Shown: positions 1 through 8,436, counted from the first letter of the stretch. The stretch: 32,049 nt of DNA from Candidatus Omnitrophota bacterium (GCA_003598175.1 QZKN01000176.1:1-32049); one strand, 5' to 3'. Made by a program: numbers and translations. Notes: generated from the letters alone by a model not told the origin.

Positions 1-396
1 GATTGATAGATTCCCCATGCCTAAAAAAACTCATATATTCACTTTACGAAGTGCTAACTCATCACGGACGATTCTCCATTTCACGCTGAACCAGCACAAT
101 TGAGAATTCATTTATTGATTACGTACACTATACGAATCCCGATGATGGTTGGAAGGGGGATTGTAGTAAAAATTTGTGCAAGAAAAGGGTATTCATACTC
201 CTTTTGTTTCTGGTTTTGCGTGATAGTGTATGCTAGAGAAAAAAATCGGAACCAATAATTTTATCGCGAAACGAGTCGGAATTATACTGTTGGCGGTCGA
301 GCCTGTGCAACTCCTTTGCCGGCAGAATGTTATGCCGGTAGAATCCCTTCTCGGCCGTTGCTCACATACTACGCAAAATTTTTTATCGATTCAAAC
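1..396. other. Left-edge non-coding stretch
   Basis: No convincing gene is visible before the metalloprotease. The open frame at 230-466 overlaps the protease in another frame, has no domain-like sequence and looks like chance. The frame of the protease is open upstream to a TTG at 316, but that extension puts 27 unsupported residues before the signal peptide. No clear promoter or RNA gene was recognised. Confidence 0.4.
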
Positions 397-1617
397 ATGG
401 TATTCTTTGATTTCCGAACGAGTTTTTCTTGTATTTCCAGCGTCGGTGTACGTATATTTCTTTTAGGAATCGCGATCATACTGGTAGCGCTCACGATTAT
501 ACCTGTCAGGGCAGGGAATCCGTTTGTCACGCCCTCGGGTGCGGTCTATTTCTGGCCGTCCTGTGAAAATATGTATCAAATCGATACGGGAACGCTCGGC
601 CCCTATTCCGAAAAAATTGCGCAAGAACTGGTCATTCGCGCGTTTACCGAATGGTCGACGATCCGCTATTCGAAAATGACGTGGACGTTCGGTAATACAC
701 TGACATCCAAGCCCTCTCCCGAAGCGTTACTTCATTACATGCAAAAACTTTTGGACTCACGTCCGGAGCAGGCGGAAAATTATCATAATGCCGTAATTTT
801 TGATACCGACGGATCATTCATTGATTTTTATCAGGGCGAGGGCGCATCGAATTATGTGCTGGGTTTTTCGACTCCCATTTGTATGAATACCGGAGAAATT
901 CTCGGTTCCGTGGCTGTCATCAACGGAAAAATTCTCACCGGCGAATCGGGTGAAATTCAGGAATTATATGTCACGATTCTGCACGAAATCGGTCATTTCA
1001 TCGGACTCGGACATTCCCAGCTCTACCACGAATTTGCATTCGATGACGATCCCTATAACAATCTCTTTTTGCCGGTGATGTTTCCCATTGCTCCGACGGA
1101 TGGCGTCAACCCGATGAGTTTAAGCCAGGACGACAAGGTCACGCTGGCGTCTCTTTATTCGACAGAAGAATTTCGGACGCGGCTCGGAACGATTTCGGGC
1201 AGTGTGTTCCGTCCGTACGGAGCGCCGGTGCAGGGCGCGAACGTGGTTGCCGTCAACGTGAAAGATCCATACGTCAATGCGTTTTCCGTGGTTTCCGATC
1301 TCGAAAAAATGAATACCGGGGAATTCACCTTTTCCGGCCTACCGAAAGGAACGTACGAACTCTTTATTGAACCGATTCTTCCCGATTTCGTTGGCGTTTC
1401 TTCCGTCGGGCCGTTTTCTCTGGATGCAAATTCGCCATCTTTCATTAACCCGGTGGAAAAGGAGTATTATAATGGAGAGAGAGAGTCCGGTTCTCGCATC
1501 AGCGATCACGCGGAGGACCGCGAACTCATAACGGTTGAGGAAGGAATGACCGTCACCGGAATCGATTTGATTTCGAATGAAGAGAACACCGGCGTTCATG
1601 AGTGGCCTCTTTTTTAG
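397..1617 (+). CDS. Secreted matrixin-type zinc metalloprotease with C-terminal carboxypeptidase-regulatory-like domain
   Basis: This encodes a predicted exported zinc endopeptidase of 406 residues. A hydrophobic segment around residues 19-40 acts as signal peptide or membrane anchor. The zinc site HEIGHFIGLGH has H196, E197, H200 and H206, which matches the metzincin pattern HExxHxxGxxH. M228, in VMFP about 22 residues later, fits the Met-turn. Residues about 265-340 look like a beta-sandwich carboxypeptidase-regulatory-like domain, with the patterns GTISGSVFRPYGAPVQGANV and GEFTFSGLPKGTYEL. The first ATG at 397 is chosen; the frame is open to a TTG at 316, but that would lengthen the N-terminus before the hydrophobic stretch, and neither start has a clear Shine-Dalgarno. 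The protease class is clear from the motif. The substrate is unknown. The same beta-sandwich type recurs in the 816-residue protein at 14896. Confidence 0.82.
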   Translation: MVFFDFRTSFSCISSVGVRIFLLGIAIILVALTIIPVRAGNPFVTPSGAVYFWPSCENMYQIDTGTLGPYSEKIAQELVIRAFTEWSTIRYSKMTWTFGNTLTSKPSPEALLHYMQKLLDSRPEQAENYHNAVIFDTDGSFIDFYQGEGASNYVLGFSTPICMNTGEILGSVAVINGKILTGESGEIQELYVTILHEIGHFIGLGHSQLYHEFAFDDDPYNNLFLPVMFPIAPTDGVNPMSLSQDDKVTLASLYSTEEFRTRLGTISGSVFRPYGAPVQGANVVAVNVKDPYVNAFSVVSDLEKMNTGEFTFSGLPKGTYELFIEPILPDFVGVSSVGPFSLDANSPSFINPVEKEYYNGERESGSRISDHAEDRELITVEEGMTVTGIDLISNEENTGVHEWPLF

Positions 1618-1636
1618 GAACAAATCGTTCCTTTTA
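1616..1636 (+). terminator. Possible weak terminator after the metalloprotease gene
   Basis: A 6-bp perfect stem (AGGAAC, loop AAATC, GTTCCT) starts at the metalloprotease stop codon and is followed by a short T run. The stem is short, so this is only a candidate rho-independent terminator separating the protease from the hibernation factor gene. Confidence 0.3.
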
Positions 1637-1711
1637 CGGTCGGCGCTGCCGAAAGGGAACCGTTGTGTGTGGCCTGACGGCGGCAATTTCTGCGAAAAGG
1701 AGGAAATCCAC

Positions 1712-2005
1712 ATGCAGATTCATATCACCAGCCGCGGACACGATCTTTCCGATCATCTTCAAAGTTATATCGAAGAAAAAGTCCAAAAACTGGCAAAATA
1801 TTCACACGGTAACTGCGAAGTGCACGTCGTGATGGAACGCGGATCGCCCGGTCAGATCGTGGAAATCACTTTTTATGGATTGCACAAAACCATGCACGGG
1901 CGCGAATTGGGCGATAACGTGCGTGGATGTATTGACAAAGCGGTGAGCAAACTCGAAGCGCAAATCCGCAAACAAAAAGAAAAACTAACAGAACGAAGGG
2001 TTTGA
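1712..2005 (+). CDS. hpf: Ribosome hibernation-promoting factor (short HPF/YfiA type)
   Basis: This is a 97-residue protein of the HPF/RaiA family, which binds the decoding region of the 30S subunit in stationary phase and either inactivates ribosomes or helps them dimerise. The N-terminus MQIHITSRGHDLSDHLQSYI, the segment IEEKVQKLAKY, the central HVVMERG strand and the basic C-terminal helix (KLEAQIRKQKEKLTERR) are typical of the beta-alpha-beta-beta-beta-alpha fold. The length matches short HPF, and the C-terminal dimerisation domain of long HPF is absent. The frame is open further upstream, but an AAGGAGG ribosome-binding site at about 1697-1703 fixes the ATG at 1712. The pta gene follows after a 7-base gap, so the two are probably cotranscribed. 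Confidence in family is high. Confidence 0.9.
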   Translation: MQIHITSRGHDLSDHLQSYIEEKVQKLAKYSHGNCEVHVVMERGSPGQIVEITFYGLHKTMHGRELGDNVRGCIDKAVSKLEAQIRKQKEKLTERRV

Positions 2006-2012
2006 AAAAACT

Positions 2013-3026
2013 ATGCACCCACTCGAACGAATCATCAACGAAGCCAAACGGGACATGCAGCGAATCGTTTTACCCGAATCGACGGATTCCCGCATGTTGG
2101 AGGCGGCCCGCAGAGCCACAGACGAAAAAATCGCCTGCGTCTCGTTGCTGGGAACGCCGGCGGACATCGAAAAGACGGCACAAACCTGCGGCGTTTCGCT
2201 TGCCGGTGTGAATGTCGTGGACATCGCCGCCCATCCGCAAAAAGAGAATTGGGCGAAAACATTTGCCGAGAGACGAAAAAGCAAAGGCTTGACGAAAGAA
2301 CAGGCGGCGGAAATCCTGGCCGATCCCCTCTTTTACGGGGCCATGATGGTGCGGGAAGGTGAAATGGATGGAATGGTGGCCGGCGCGGTCAATTCCACCA
2401 GCAACGTGTTGCGCGCCAGTTTGCAGATCATCGGCAGCCAGCCGGGGATTAAGACGGTTTCCTCCTGTTTCCTGATGATCGTGCCGGATTGTCCTTACGG
2501 CGCGAACGGAACGCTGATGTACGGCGACGCCGGCGTCGTTCCCGATCCCAATGAAGAACAACTGGCGGATATTGCCATTTCCACCGCCGAATCGATGCAG
2601 GTGTTGGTCGGCGTCGAGCCCATCGTCGCCATGCTTTCCTTCTCCACGTACGGCAGCGCCCAGCATCCGCGCATCGATAAAGTCAAAAATGCGTTGAAAA
2701 TCGCCAAAGAAAAGCGTCCCGATCTCATTATCGACGGCGAATTGCAAGGCGACGCCGCGCTGATTGAATCCATCGGCAAACGCAAATGCCCCGGCAGCCC
2801 GGTCGCGGGGAAAGCCAACACCTTGATTTTCCCCGATCTGGACGCCGGCAATATCGCCTACAAACTCACCGAACGGCTGGCGAAAGCGGAAGCGTACGGT
2901 CCGTTGCTGCAAGGTCTCGCCTTGCCGGTCAACGATCTCTCCCGCGGCTGCAGCGCCAACGATATTTACAACACCATCGCCATTACCAGCGTGCAGGCGC
3001 AGGCCGCTAAAAAACGCAAAGCGTAA
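2013..3026 (+). CDS. pta: Phosphate acetyltransferase
   Basis: This encodes a 337-residue enzyme of the PTA/PTB family. It interconverts acetyl-CoA plus phosphate with acetyl phosphate plus CoA in the cytoplasm, feeding acetate excretion or uptake. The length is that of the stand-alone catalytic form, without the N-terminal DRTGG/AAA-like domains of long Pta. Recognisable segments are RIVLPESTDSRMLEAA near the start, GAVNSTSNVLRASLQIIG, IDGELQGDAALI, and the C-terminal NTLIFPDLDAGNIAYKLTER and GPLLQGLALPVNDLSRGCS. Start and end match the family well. An acetate kinase partner, which often lies beside pta, is not in this window. It sits 7 bases after hpf. Confidence 0.93.
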   Translation: MHPLERIINEAKRDMQRIVLPESTDSRMLEAARRATDEKIACVSLLGTPADIEKTAQTCGVSLAGVNVVDIAAHPQKENWAKTFAERRKSKGLTKEQAAEILADPLFYGAMMVREGEMDGMVAGAVNSTSNVLRASLQIIGSQPGIKTVSSCFLMIVPDCPYGANGTLMYGDAGVVPDPNEEQLADIAISTAESMQVLVGVEPIVAMLSFSTYGSAQHPRIDKVKNALKIAKEKRPDLIIDGELQGDAALIESIGKRKCPGSPVAGKANTLIFPDLDAGNIAYKLTERLAKAEAYGPLLQGLALPVNDLSRGCSANDIYNTIAITSVQAQAAKKRKA

Positions 3027-3071
3027 ATATACCGATCCATTTCATTCCATCCATCTTGCAGGTTACCTCGC

Positions 3072-3632
3072 GTGGAAGCGACTTTTTTATCGAATTTGTG
3101 GTACATTCTCGCCATCGCCGTTGCACTCGGGACCGATGCATTCTCCGTTGCATTGGGTGTGGGATCGGGCAAGCGGTATAAAGGACAGAAATTTCGTCTG
3201 GGATTTCATTTCGGCCTGTTTCAGGGTTTGATGCCCCTGATCGGATGGTGTATCGGCAGCATTGCAGTGGAGTGGGTGCATCAATGGGATCATTGGCTGG
3301 CGTCGAGCGTGCTTTTCGTCGTGGCGTTGCATACGTTTTATGAAGCGATTTGGCCGGAAACGATGGAGCGGGAACGCGATCTCTCTCGCGGATGGTTTTT
3401 AGTCTCTCTTTCCGTCGCCACCAGCATTGACGCGCTTGCGGTGGGGTTGGTGTTCGGGGTGTTGGCCATTTCGCCGATTCTTCCCGCTTTGCTGATCGGC
3501 CTGGTCGCCGGCGGCATGACTTTGACCGGCTTGTTTCTCGGTCGTTATCTACGCGCTTGTTACGGCCGTATCGTCGGCGTCCTCGGCGGTGTTCTTCTTT
3601 TATTTGTATCCTTTAAATTTCTAGCGATCTAA
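3072..3632 (+). CDS. mntP: Manganese efflux pump MntP
   Basis: This 186-residue inner-membrane protein belongs to the MntP (DUF204) family, which exports Mn2+. It shows about six hydrophobic segments in two homologous halves. Each half carries the family's signature acidic residue: D22 in LGTDAFSVALGVG and D120 in ATSIDALAVGLVFG. The initiation codon appears to be GTG at 3072. The gene converges on the siroheme gene with only four bases between them. An Mn2+-sensing yybP-ykoY riboswitch, found before many mntP genes, was looked for in the 45-base gap after pta and is not there, since the gap is too short. Confidence 0.92.
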   Translation: MEATFLSNLWYILAIAVALGTDAFSVALGVGSGKRYKGQKFRLGFHFGLFQGLMPLIGWCIGSIAVEWVHQWDHWLASSVLFVVALHTFYEAIWPETMERERDLSRGWFLVSLSVATSIDALAVGLVFGVLAISPILPALLIGLVAGGMTLTGLFLGRYLRACYGRIVGVLGGVLLLFVSFKFLAI

Positions 3633-3636
3633 ACAC

Positions 3637-4350
3637 TTATTTGGCATGATTGATGATCGGCAGAGAATCCTCATGCATCTCTATCACGCTTCGACTGGCT
3701 TCTATAATGATTTCGTCCAATTCCTTATGCGCTTCCTCCACCATTCCATTTCGCAAGAGGGAAAGCGCCCGCGACGAAACCATGCGATCGAAGATCAGCT
3801 GGCGTTTTTGCTGGGTGGGGAACATTTCGATGACTTTCGATCGTAACAGCGAGGCCAATTCCAGAAACATGCCGTATTCCTCGCCATACGCCATTTCCAA
3901 CTCCTGGCGAATGCTGGACGCGAGCGAGGGGCTGATTCCCGAGGTCGAAATCGCGATGGTCAACAAGCCGCGCTCAATGGAGCTGGGAACAATGAATGAA
4001 CCTTCTTCGGGCGCGTCCACGACGTTACATAAAATTTCCCGCTTTCTACAAATCTCGCCGATTTGATGGTTGACGTCGCGGTTGTCCGTGGCGGCCACGA
4101 CCAGGTAAGCGCCATCCAGGTCGGAGAGTTGAAATTCTTCTTTTTTCCACTGAATTTCTTTTTGAAACGCCATATACTCCAAAACGGATTCCAATTTCGG
4201 ACTGATGACCGTAACGCGCCCACCCGCATCGTTCAACGAAGCGACTTTTCGTCTGGCGACCTCGCCGCCGCCTACAACCACGCAAGGTTTGTTATGGATG
4301 TTTACACAAATGGTGTAATAAGGCTTCTTCCCGGAAATCGAATCATTCAT
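3637..4350 (-). CDS. Precorrin-2 dehydrogenase / sirohydrochlorin ferrochelatase family protein (siroheme synthesis)
   Basis: This 237-residue protein matches the CysG N-terminal/SirC/Met8p family. The family oxidises precorrin-2 to sirohydrochlorin with NAD+, and in bifunctional members also inserts iron to give siroheme. The Rossmann nucleotide loop is VVVGGGEVARRKV at residues 24-36. Family motifs follow: VVAATDNRDVNHQI, LCNVVDAPEEGSFIVPS (the Asp is the expected catalytic residue) and STSGISPSLASSIRQELE. A GGAGGA ribosome-binding site at 4357-4362 supports the start at 4350. The C-terminal uroporphyrinogen methyltransferase half of full-length CysG is missing, so that activity must come from another gene. 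Siroheme is the cofactor of sulfite reductase, which agrees with the nearby APS kinase. Whether it also chelates iron cannot be decided here. Confidence 0.88.
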   Translation of the reverse strand: MNDSISGKKPYYTICVNIHNKPCVVVGGGEVARRKVASLNDAGGRVTVISPKLESVLEYMAFQKEIQWKKEEFQLSDLDGAYLVVAATDNRDVNHQIGEICRKREILCNVVDAPEEGSFIVPSSIERGLLTIAISTSGISPSLASSIRQELEMAYGEEYGMFLELASLLRSKVIEMFPTQQKRQLIFDRMVSSRALSLLRNGMVEEAHKELDEIIIEASRSVIEMHEDSLPIINHAK

Positions 4351-4799
4351 AAAACGTCCTCCACAATCATACGCACTCCATTGTACTCTAAAACCGAAAA
4401 AGAAGGAACACGTTGCATATCATCTTCGATTAGTTGCGCTTCATTTTATTCGGTTTAGGTACAATTCAAAACATTTCCAGCCAATACGGTTCATTTCGCG
4501 AAGCGAAAGCACGCCGCCATCGTGAACCATCGATTTTCATTTCTCTACAGCACTGTTTTCGAATCCCCAACGCTAAAACTTGAGATTCGGATATCACGAA
4601 AGCATGGTTGCTTACTTGACTGAATTGATCAGCTTGTAAATATTTCGAAAAGTATTATCATTAAGTTAGTAAATGCTATTCTGCGTTACAATACAAGGGT
4701 TTCAATCCGGTCACATTTCCACGGCGAATGAAACACGTGGATCCTGTAACCGCAAGGAAGAGTGCATCGTGTTCGGTCCGGCATCGCAAGGATTAAACA
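4351..4799. other. Divergent intergenic region between the siroheme gene and the Rrf2 regulator
   Basis: This 449-base gap between divergent genes contains no open frame that looks coding; the frame covering its left part is antisense to the siroheme gene. It is AT-rich near 4600-4700 and holds promoter-like words, including TTGACT at 4616 and TACAAT at 4687, without a well-spaced consensus pair. A small TTTCGC-GAA-GCGAAA hairpin lies near 4491-4505. Autoregulatory sites for the Rrf2 protein would be expected here, but no copy of the palindrome found before cysC was recognised. Confidence 0.4.
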
Positions 4800-5246
4800 A
4801 TGAGAATTTCAGCAAAAGGTGAATATGCAATTTTAGCCATTTTGGATCTGGCGGAAGTGTATGAAACAGGTGAAATACACACGCTTGAGGAAATTTCGAA
4901 GGATCAATCCATTCCTCACCCATTCCTGGTACAAATCTTGCTAGAATTGAAGCGAGCGGGGATCGTCGAAAGCCGCCGAGGCGCAGGAGGAGGATACCGT
5001 TTGGCCATGCATCCCCGCGACATCAGCTTGGGCGAGGTGATTCGACAGATCGAAGGACCGTTGCTTCCCTTCAAATGCATACTTCCCACCGTTGAATCAC
5101 ACGAATGTCCCCATCACGGGAATTGTGTGTTGACCGCGGTATGGCGCGATGTTCGCCGCGCGATTGAAACTGTGATCGACAACGTTTCGTTCGAAGATTT
5201 GGCCCGCCGGCGTGAAAATTTGAGTTCTCCCATGTTCCACATTTAG
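4800..5246 (+). CDS. Rrf2-family transcriptional regulator with a three-cysteine cluster
   Basis: This 148-residue protein has the Rrf2/IscR/CymR/NsrR architecture. A winged helix-turn-helix covers about residues 1-75 (MRISAKGEYAILAILDLAEV, IPHPFLVQILLELKRAGIVESRRGAGGGYRLA), followed by a dimerisation helix. Cysteines C93, C103 and C109 are arranged as Cx9Cx5C in the loop where IscR and NsrR bind an Fe-S cluster, so an iron-sulfur or redox-sensing form is plausible. Family membership is clear; the ligand is inferred. The protein is encoded between a siroheme gene and adenylylsulfate kinase, which suggests control of sulfur assimilation, as CymR does in Firmicutes. A candidate operator lies downstream at 5361-5390. 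Confidence 0.88.
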   Translation: MRISAKGEYAILAILDLAEVYETGEIHTLEEISKDQSIPHPFLVQILLELKRAGIVESRRGAGGGYRLAMHPRDISLGEVIRQIEGPLLPFKCILPTVESHECPHHGNCVLTAVWRDVRRAIETVIDNVSFEDLARRRENLSSPMFHI

Positions 5247-5354
5247 TTTCGACTTACGCGATTCTTTCTCCATCCTTTATTATTCGATGATCGATTGCCT
5301 TCCAGTCAGTTCCAAATATACCTGATAAAATTTATCATTTTTATCTAGATTATA

Positions 5355-5382
5355 TTGACAATGTCTATAACCTATATAGAAT
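5355..5382 (+). promoter_or_regulatory. Sigma70-like promoter of cysC
   Basis: A perfect TTGACA -35 box at 5355-5360 is followed after 16 bases by TAGAAT at 5377-5382, which matches TATAAT at five of six positions. The transcription start would fall near 5390, giving a leader of roughly 120 bases before the cysC start. The promoter is overlapped by a perfect inverted repeat, reported separately. Confidence 0.65.
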
Positions 5383-5390
5383 ATAGACAT
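5361..5390. promoter_or_regulatory. Candidate operator: perfect 9-bp inverted repeat over the cysC promoter
   Basis: ATGTCTATA at 5361-5369 and its exact reverse complement TATAGACAT at 5382-5390 are separated by 12 bases. They begin directly after the -35 box and include the last base of the -10 box. A second, inner dyad TCTATA-N5-TATAGA (5364-5380) shares the left arm. A regulator bound here would block RNA polymerase. The Rrf2 protein encoded just upstream is the obvious candidate binder, but that link is inferred. Confidence 0.6.
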
Positions 5391-5507
5391 CAGTGCAACT
5401 TTGTTGAGAATTACCGCCGATTCGCCTGTGCGAGAAAACCATGAATCAAACAGGAATGGATTTACATCCCTCTTAAAAACATTGAATGAGAAAGGAACGA
5501 ACATATT

Positions 5508-6089
5508 ATGAATGCAATCGCTTTGATGCCACAAATGATGCCCCAATCGAAGTCCTGCCAATATCAAGGATTTACGATATGGTTTACCGGCTTATCCGGC
5601 GCGGGAAAAAGCACGATCAGCGCGGTTCTCCACGATGAATTGAAACGGCGAGACATTAAACATGAAATTCTCGACGGCGATGTAGTGCGCACCAATTTGA
5701 GCAAAGGGTTGAGTTTCAGCAAGGAAGACCGAGACACGAATATCAGACGAATCGGATTTGTTTGCAATTTATTGTCGCGAAATGGCATTATTGCCATTGC
5801 CGCCGCTATTTCACCCTATCGGGAAGTGCGGGAACAGGTTCGTGATCAGATTGATCATTTTGTGGAAGTCTTTGTCAAATGCCCACTCGAAGTTTGTGAG
5901 GAACGAGACGTCAAAGGATTGTACAAAAAGGCCAGAAATGGAGAGATTTCCCATTTTACCGGCATATCGGATCCCTATGAACCGCCTATGGATCCCGAAG
6001 TCGTGTGTGAAACTCAGAATGAGACGCCGCGGGAAAGCGCGGATAAAATCCTGGCCAAGCTGCGTGAACTCGGCTATATTGAATGGTGA
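5508..6089 (+). CDS. cysC: Adenylylsulfate (APS) kinase
   Basis: This 193-residue cytoplasmic kinase phosphorylates adenosine 5'-phosphosulfate with ATP to give PAPS, the donor for sulfotransferases and for PAPS reductase. The Walker A loop is GLSGAGKST at residues 28-36. The APS-binding signature LDGDVVRTNLSKGLSFSKED starts at about residue 55, RRIGFV follows, and the lid and C-terminal family motifs VKGLYKKARNGEI and FTGISDPYE are present. The length is normal for a stand-alone CysC. It has its own promoter with an overlapping palindrome and ends in a strong hairpin, so it is probably a single-gene transcript. No ATP sulfurylase is present in the window. Confidence 0.94.
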   Translation: MNAIALMPQMMPQSKSCQYQGFTIWFTGLSGAGKSTISAVLHDELKRRDIKHEILDGDVVRTNLSKGLSFSKEDRDTNIRRIGFVCNLLSRNGIIAIAAAISPYREVREQVRDQIDHFVEVFVKCPLEVCEERDVKGLYKKARNGEISHFTGISDPYEPPMDPEVVCETQNETPRESADKILAKLRELGYIEW

Positions 6090-6112
6090 ATCAATCCGCC
6101 TTGAGTCAATTG

Positions 6113-6150
6113 ATCGAGGGCTTTTTATTCAGAAAGCCCTCGATTTCTTC
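6113..6150 (+). terminator. Rho-independent terminator after cysC
   Basis: A perfect 12-bp stem (ATCGAGGGCTTT at 6113-6124 pairing with AAAGCCCTCGAT at 6133-6144) with an 8-base loop is followed by a short T-rich tail (TTCTTC). It lies 24 bases after the cysC stop codon. Confidence 0.82.
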
Positions 6151-6286
6151 CCAAACAGAGTATCTGAGATGATAAGCTCTACCGTTTCCATTCCAAATTG
6201 AATACAATCGTTACACTCAACAAAATGGATACGAATACGACTTCAATCTGATTCGAACAACGAATCGCAGAAACCATGAGTGGAAA

Positions 6287-7159
6287 ATGAATCCGAAACG
6301 AATCGATTTACATACTCATACCCATTGCTCGGATGGAACGTTGTCCCCGACCGAGCTGATCCGAAAAGCGGCCGAAGCCGGATTGGCCGCCGTCGCCATC
6401 ACCGATCATGACACCACCGCCGGAATCGCCGAAGCGATGCAAGCCGGCAGGAAATTTGGGGTGGAGGTGATTCCCGGCGTGGAAATCAGCGCGATTTATC
6501 CGCGAGGCACCCTTCACATTCTCGGTTATTATTTTGATATGGCGGATTCGGATTTGCAATTGAAACTCAGAGAATACATCAATGCCCGCAATCGGCGAAA
6601 TCCGCTAATTCTAAATCTACTCAAAAAATATGGTTATTCCCTCGAAATGGAGGAAGTCGTTTCGCTGGCGGGAGGGGATGTCATCAATCGACCCCATATC
6701 GCACAGGCGATGCTCAATCGAGGGTATGTGCAATCCAATCAGGAAGCCTTCGATCGGTTTTTGGGTTCGGGCGCTTTGGCATACGTTCCCAAAGAAGTGT
6801 ACACGCCGCAGGAATCGGTGGACATCATTCACGAAGCCGGGGGACTGGCGGTTTTGGCGCACCCCGACCAGCTTCAGTCGGGGGGATTGGAAAAAACCTT
6901 GTGTGAAATCCGAACGTTGAGTGAAATCGGCATCGACGGAATCGAAGCGTTTCACGGTAAATGTTTGACGGAACACGCGCAGGCGTTTGCGAACTGCGCG
7001 GAAGAATTGGGACTATTCCTTACCGGCGGATCGGATTATCACGGCGACTTGAAACACGATGTGGAATTGGGGCAGGTCCGATCCTTGCCGTATATTCCTT
7101 ATGAATTCGTGGAACGAATGAAAACCAGTTTGGCGGATGCCGCGCATTCTTGTTGCTGA
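6287..7159 (+). CDS. PHP-domain metal-dependent phosphoesterase (RNase AM/TrpH/YciV-like)
   Basis: This 290-residue protein is a PHP-domain phosphoesterase. The metal-binding motifs are clear: DLHTHTHCSDG at residues 7-17, ITDHDT at 38-43, VIPGVEIS, VLAHPDQ and the C-terminal TGGSDYHG. The order and length match the COG0613 group, which includes E. coli RNase AM (Rnm/YciV), a 5'-3' exonuclease on short RNA, and 3',5'-nucleotide bisphosphate phosphatases. Which substrate applies here cannot be read from sequence. The ATG at 6287 is preceded by GAGTGGA. Family assignment is firm; exact activity is inferred. Confidence 0.87.
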   Translation: MNPKRIDLHTHTHCSDGTLSPTELIRKAAEAGLAAVAITDHDTTAGIAEAMQAGRKFGVEVIPGVEISAIYPRGTLHILGYYFDMADSDLQLKLREYINARNRRNPLILNLLKKYGYSLEMEEVVSLAGGDVINRPHIAQAMLNRGYVQSNQEAFDRFLGSGALAYVPKEVYTPQESVDIIHEAGGLAVLAHPDQLQSGGLEKTLCEIRTLSEIGIDGIEAFHGKCLTEHAQAFANCAEELGLFLTGGSDYHGDLKHDVELGQVRSLPYIPYEFVERMKTSLADAAHSCC

Positions 7160-7407
7160 TCGACTGCGTCGAATACTCCAATGTTTTCCTTTCATCCTAC
7201 ATGATTCGATCTACGGCATCGATTTTCTTTTTCCGATCCGAACCATCACTATTGAAAATCCCTCCCAATCCCACGACAATGGTGATCGCAAGATTTTCAC
7301 TGGAATCCTGACAATTCGGATACTGTTTTCGGTGGGTGCGAGAGATCGTAGAGAATCGAATTCCAGCATTTCTTACCGATCATGAACAAAGAGAAAGGAA
7401 TAACAAC

Positions 7408-8436
7408 ATGTTGCGAGTATCAAGTCTGTTTTTATTGCCCGTTATTTTCGCGGTCGGCCTGGCGCAAGCGGCGGAACCCAACATCCCGGTTTACGGAAAC
7501 TGGCAGGGGGAATTCACCAGTCCAGAATGGCAAAATCGAACGATCCGCGCCCAAATCGTGGGAGAAAGTTGGGATTCGTATCGAGCGGTGCTGTACGTCG
7601 GCGCGAAAGAGGGGGAAGAACAACGGGTGGAAGTGAAAGGCAAAACGCAGAAAAATGTCACCCATTTTGAAGGCCAGGTGGATCTGGGCGCGGATTTGGG
7701 CGGCGTATTCACTGTTTCCGGCCATGTGACGAAGGGGGATTTTAAAGGCGCGTTGAAAGGAGAGGGCGGCTACGGCATTTTCGAATTGAAACGGGTGGAA
7801 CTGAAATCGCCGACGCTGGGCATGAAACCGCCGGAAGGGGCGATCGTGTTGCTGAATGATTCGTCGGAACTATCCCGCGAGCAAAAACGAGACATTTTTC
7901 ATACGAATTTTCATATTTCTCCTCGCTGGGATGTGATGGAGGACGGATCGATTCAGATGGTCGGCAGTTCCGTGATTACGAAACAGGAGTTCGGCGACGC
8001 GCAAATTCACATCGAGTTTCGCACGCCGTACATGCCGAACGAACGCGGACAGGCGCGCGGGAACAGCGGCGTGTATGTGCAGGGACGTTATGAAATTCAA
8101 GTGCTCGACAGTTTCGCGGACAAACCCGCGGACAATCTTTGCGGCGGAATTTATCAAATCGCCACGCCGCTCGTGGAGGCCTGTCTGCCGCCGTTGGAAT
8201 GGCAAACCTACGATATCACGTTTTATACGCCTCGATTCGACGCGGACGGCAAAAAAATCAAGAATGCCGAAATCACCATCGTGCACAATGGAAAAACCAT
8301 TCACGATACATTGAGCCTGCCGAGAGCCACCCCCGGCGGCGTCAGCACGAGAGAAGCGTTGACGGGTCCTTTCCTGTTGCAGGATCATGGCGATTATCCA
8401 CGGTTTCGAAATTTCTGGGTGAAGCCGCTCAATTAA
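7408..8436 (+). CDS. Secreted DUF1080 (3-keto-disaccharide hydrolase family) protein
   Basis: The 342-residue product starts with a signal peptide (MLRVSSLFLLPVIFAVGLAQAAE). Residues about 30-130 form an extra N-terminal beta-rich region (GNWQGEFTSPEW to GGYGIFELKRVEL). The C-terminal part, from about residue 145, is the jelly-roll DUF1080 domain, with its markers VLLNDSSELS, DAQIHIEFRTPYMP, ARGNSGVYVQGRYEIQVLDSF and WQTYDITFYTPRFDADGK. Some members of this family hydrolyse or lyse 3-keto-glucosides; many are uncharacterised. The start is set by GAGAAAGGA upstream of the ATG at 7408 and by the signal peptide. It converges on the HzsA-related gene with a gap of about 30 bases. The family is very common in planctomycetes and similar groups. 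Confidence 0.85.
   Translation: MLRVSSLFLLPVIFAVGLAQAAEPNIPVYGNWQGEFTSPEWQNRTIRAQIVGESWDSYRAVLYVGAKEGEEQRVEVKGKTQKNVTHFEGQVDLGADLGGVFTVSGHVTKGDFKGALKGEGGYGIFELKRVELKSPTLGMKPPEGAIVLLNDSSELSREQKRDIFHTNFHISPRWDVMEDGSIQMVGSSVITKQEFGDAQIHIEFRTPYMPNERGQARGNSGVYVQGRYEIQVLDSFADKPADNLCGGIYQIATPLVEACLPPLEWQTYDITFYTPRFDADGKKIKNAEITIVHNGKTIHDTLSLPRATPGGVSTREALTGPFLLQDHGDYPRFRNFWVKPLN

Noticed and set aside
230..466. 78-codon open frame at the left edge
   Set aside because: Overlaps the metalloprotease in another frame, has no recognisable domain, and lacks a ribosome-binding site.
2070..2912. 280-codon open frame on the minus strand
   Set aside because: It lies wholly antisense to pta, whose protein is unmistakable. 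The translated sequence is low in complexity and rich in Phe, Gly and His, as expected for an antisense shadow.
4701..4799. Possible riboswitch in the leader of the Rrf2 gene
   Set aside because: Several short complementary words are present, but no match to a SAM, cobalamin or other sulfur-related riboswitch core could be seen.
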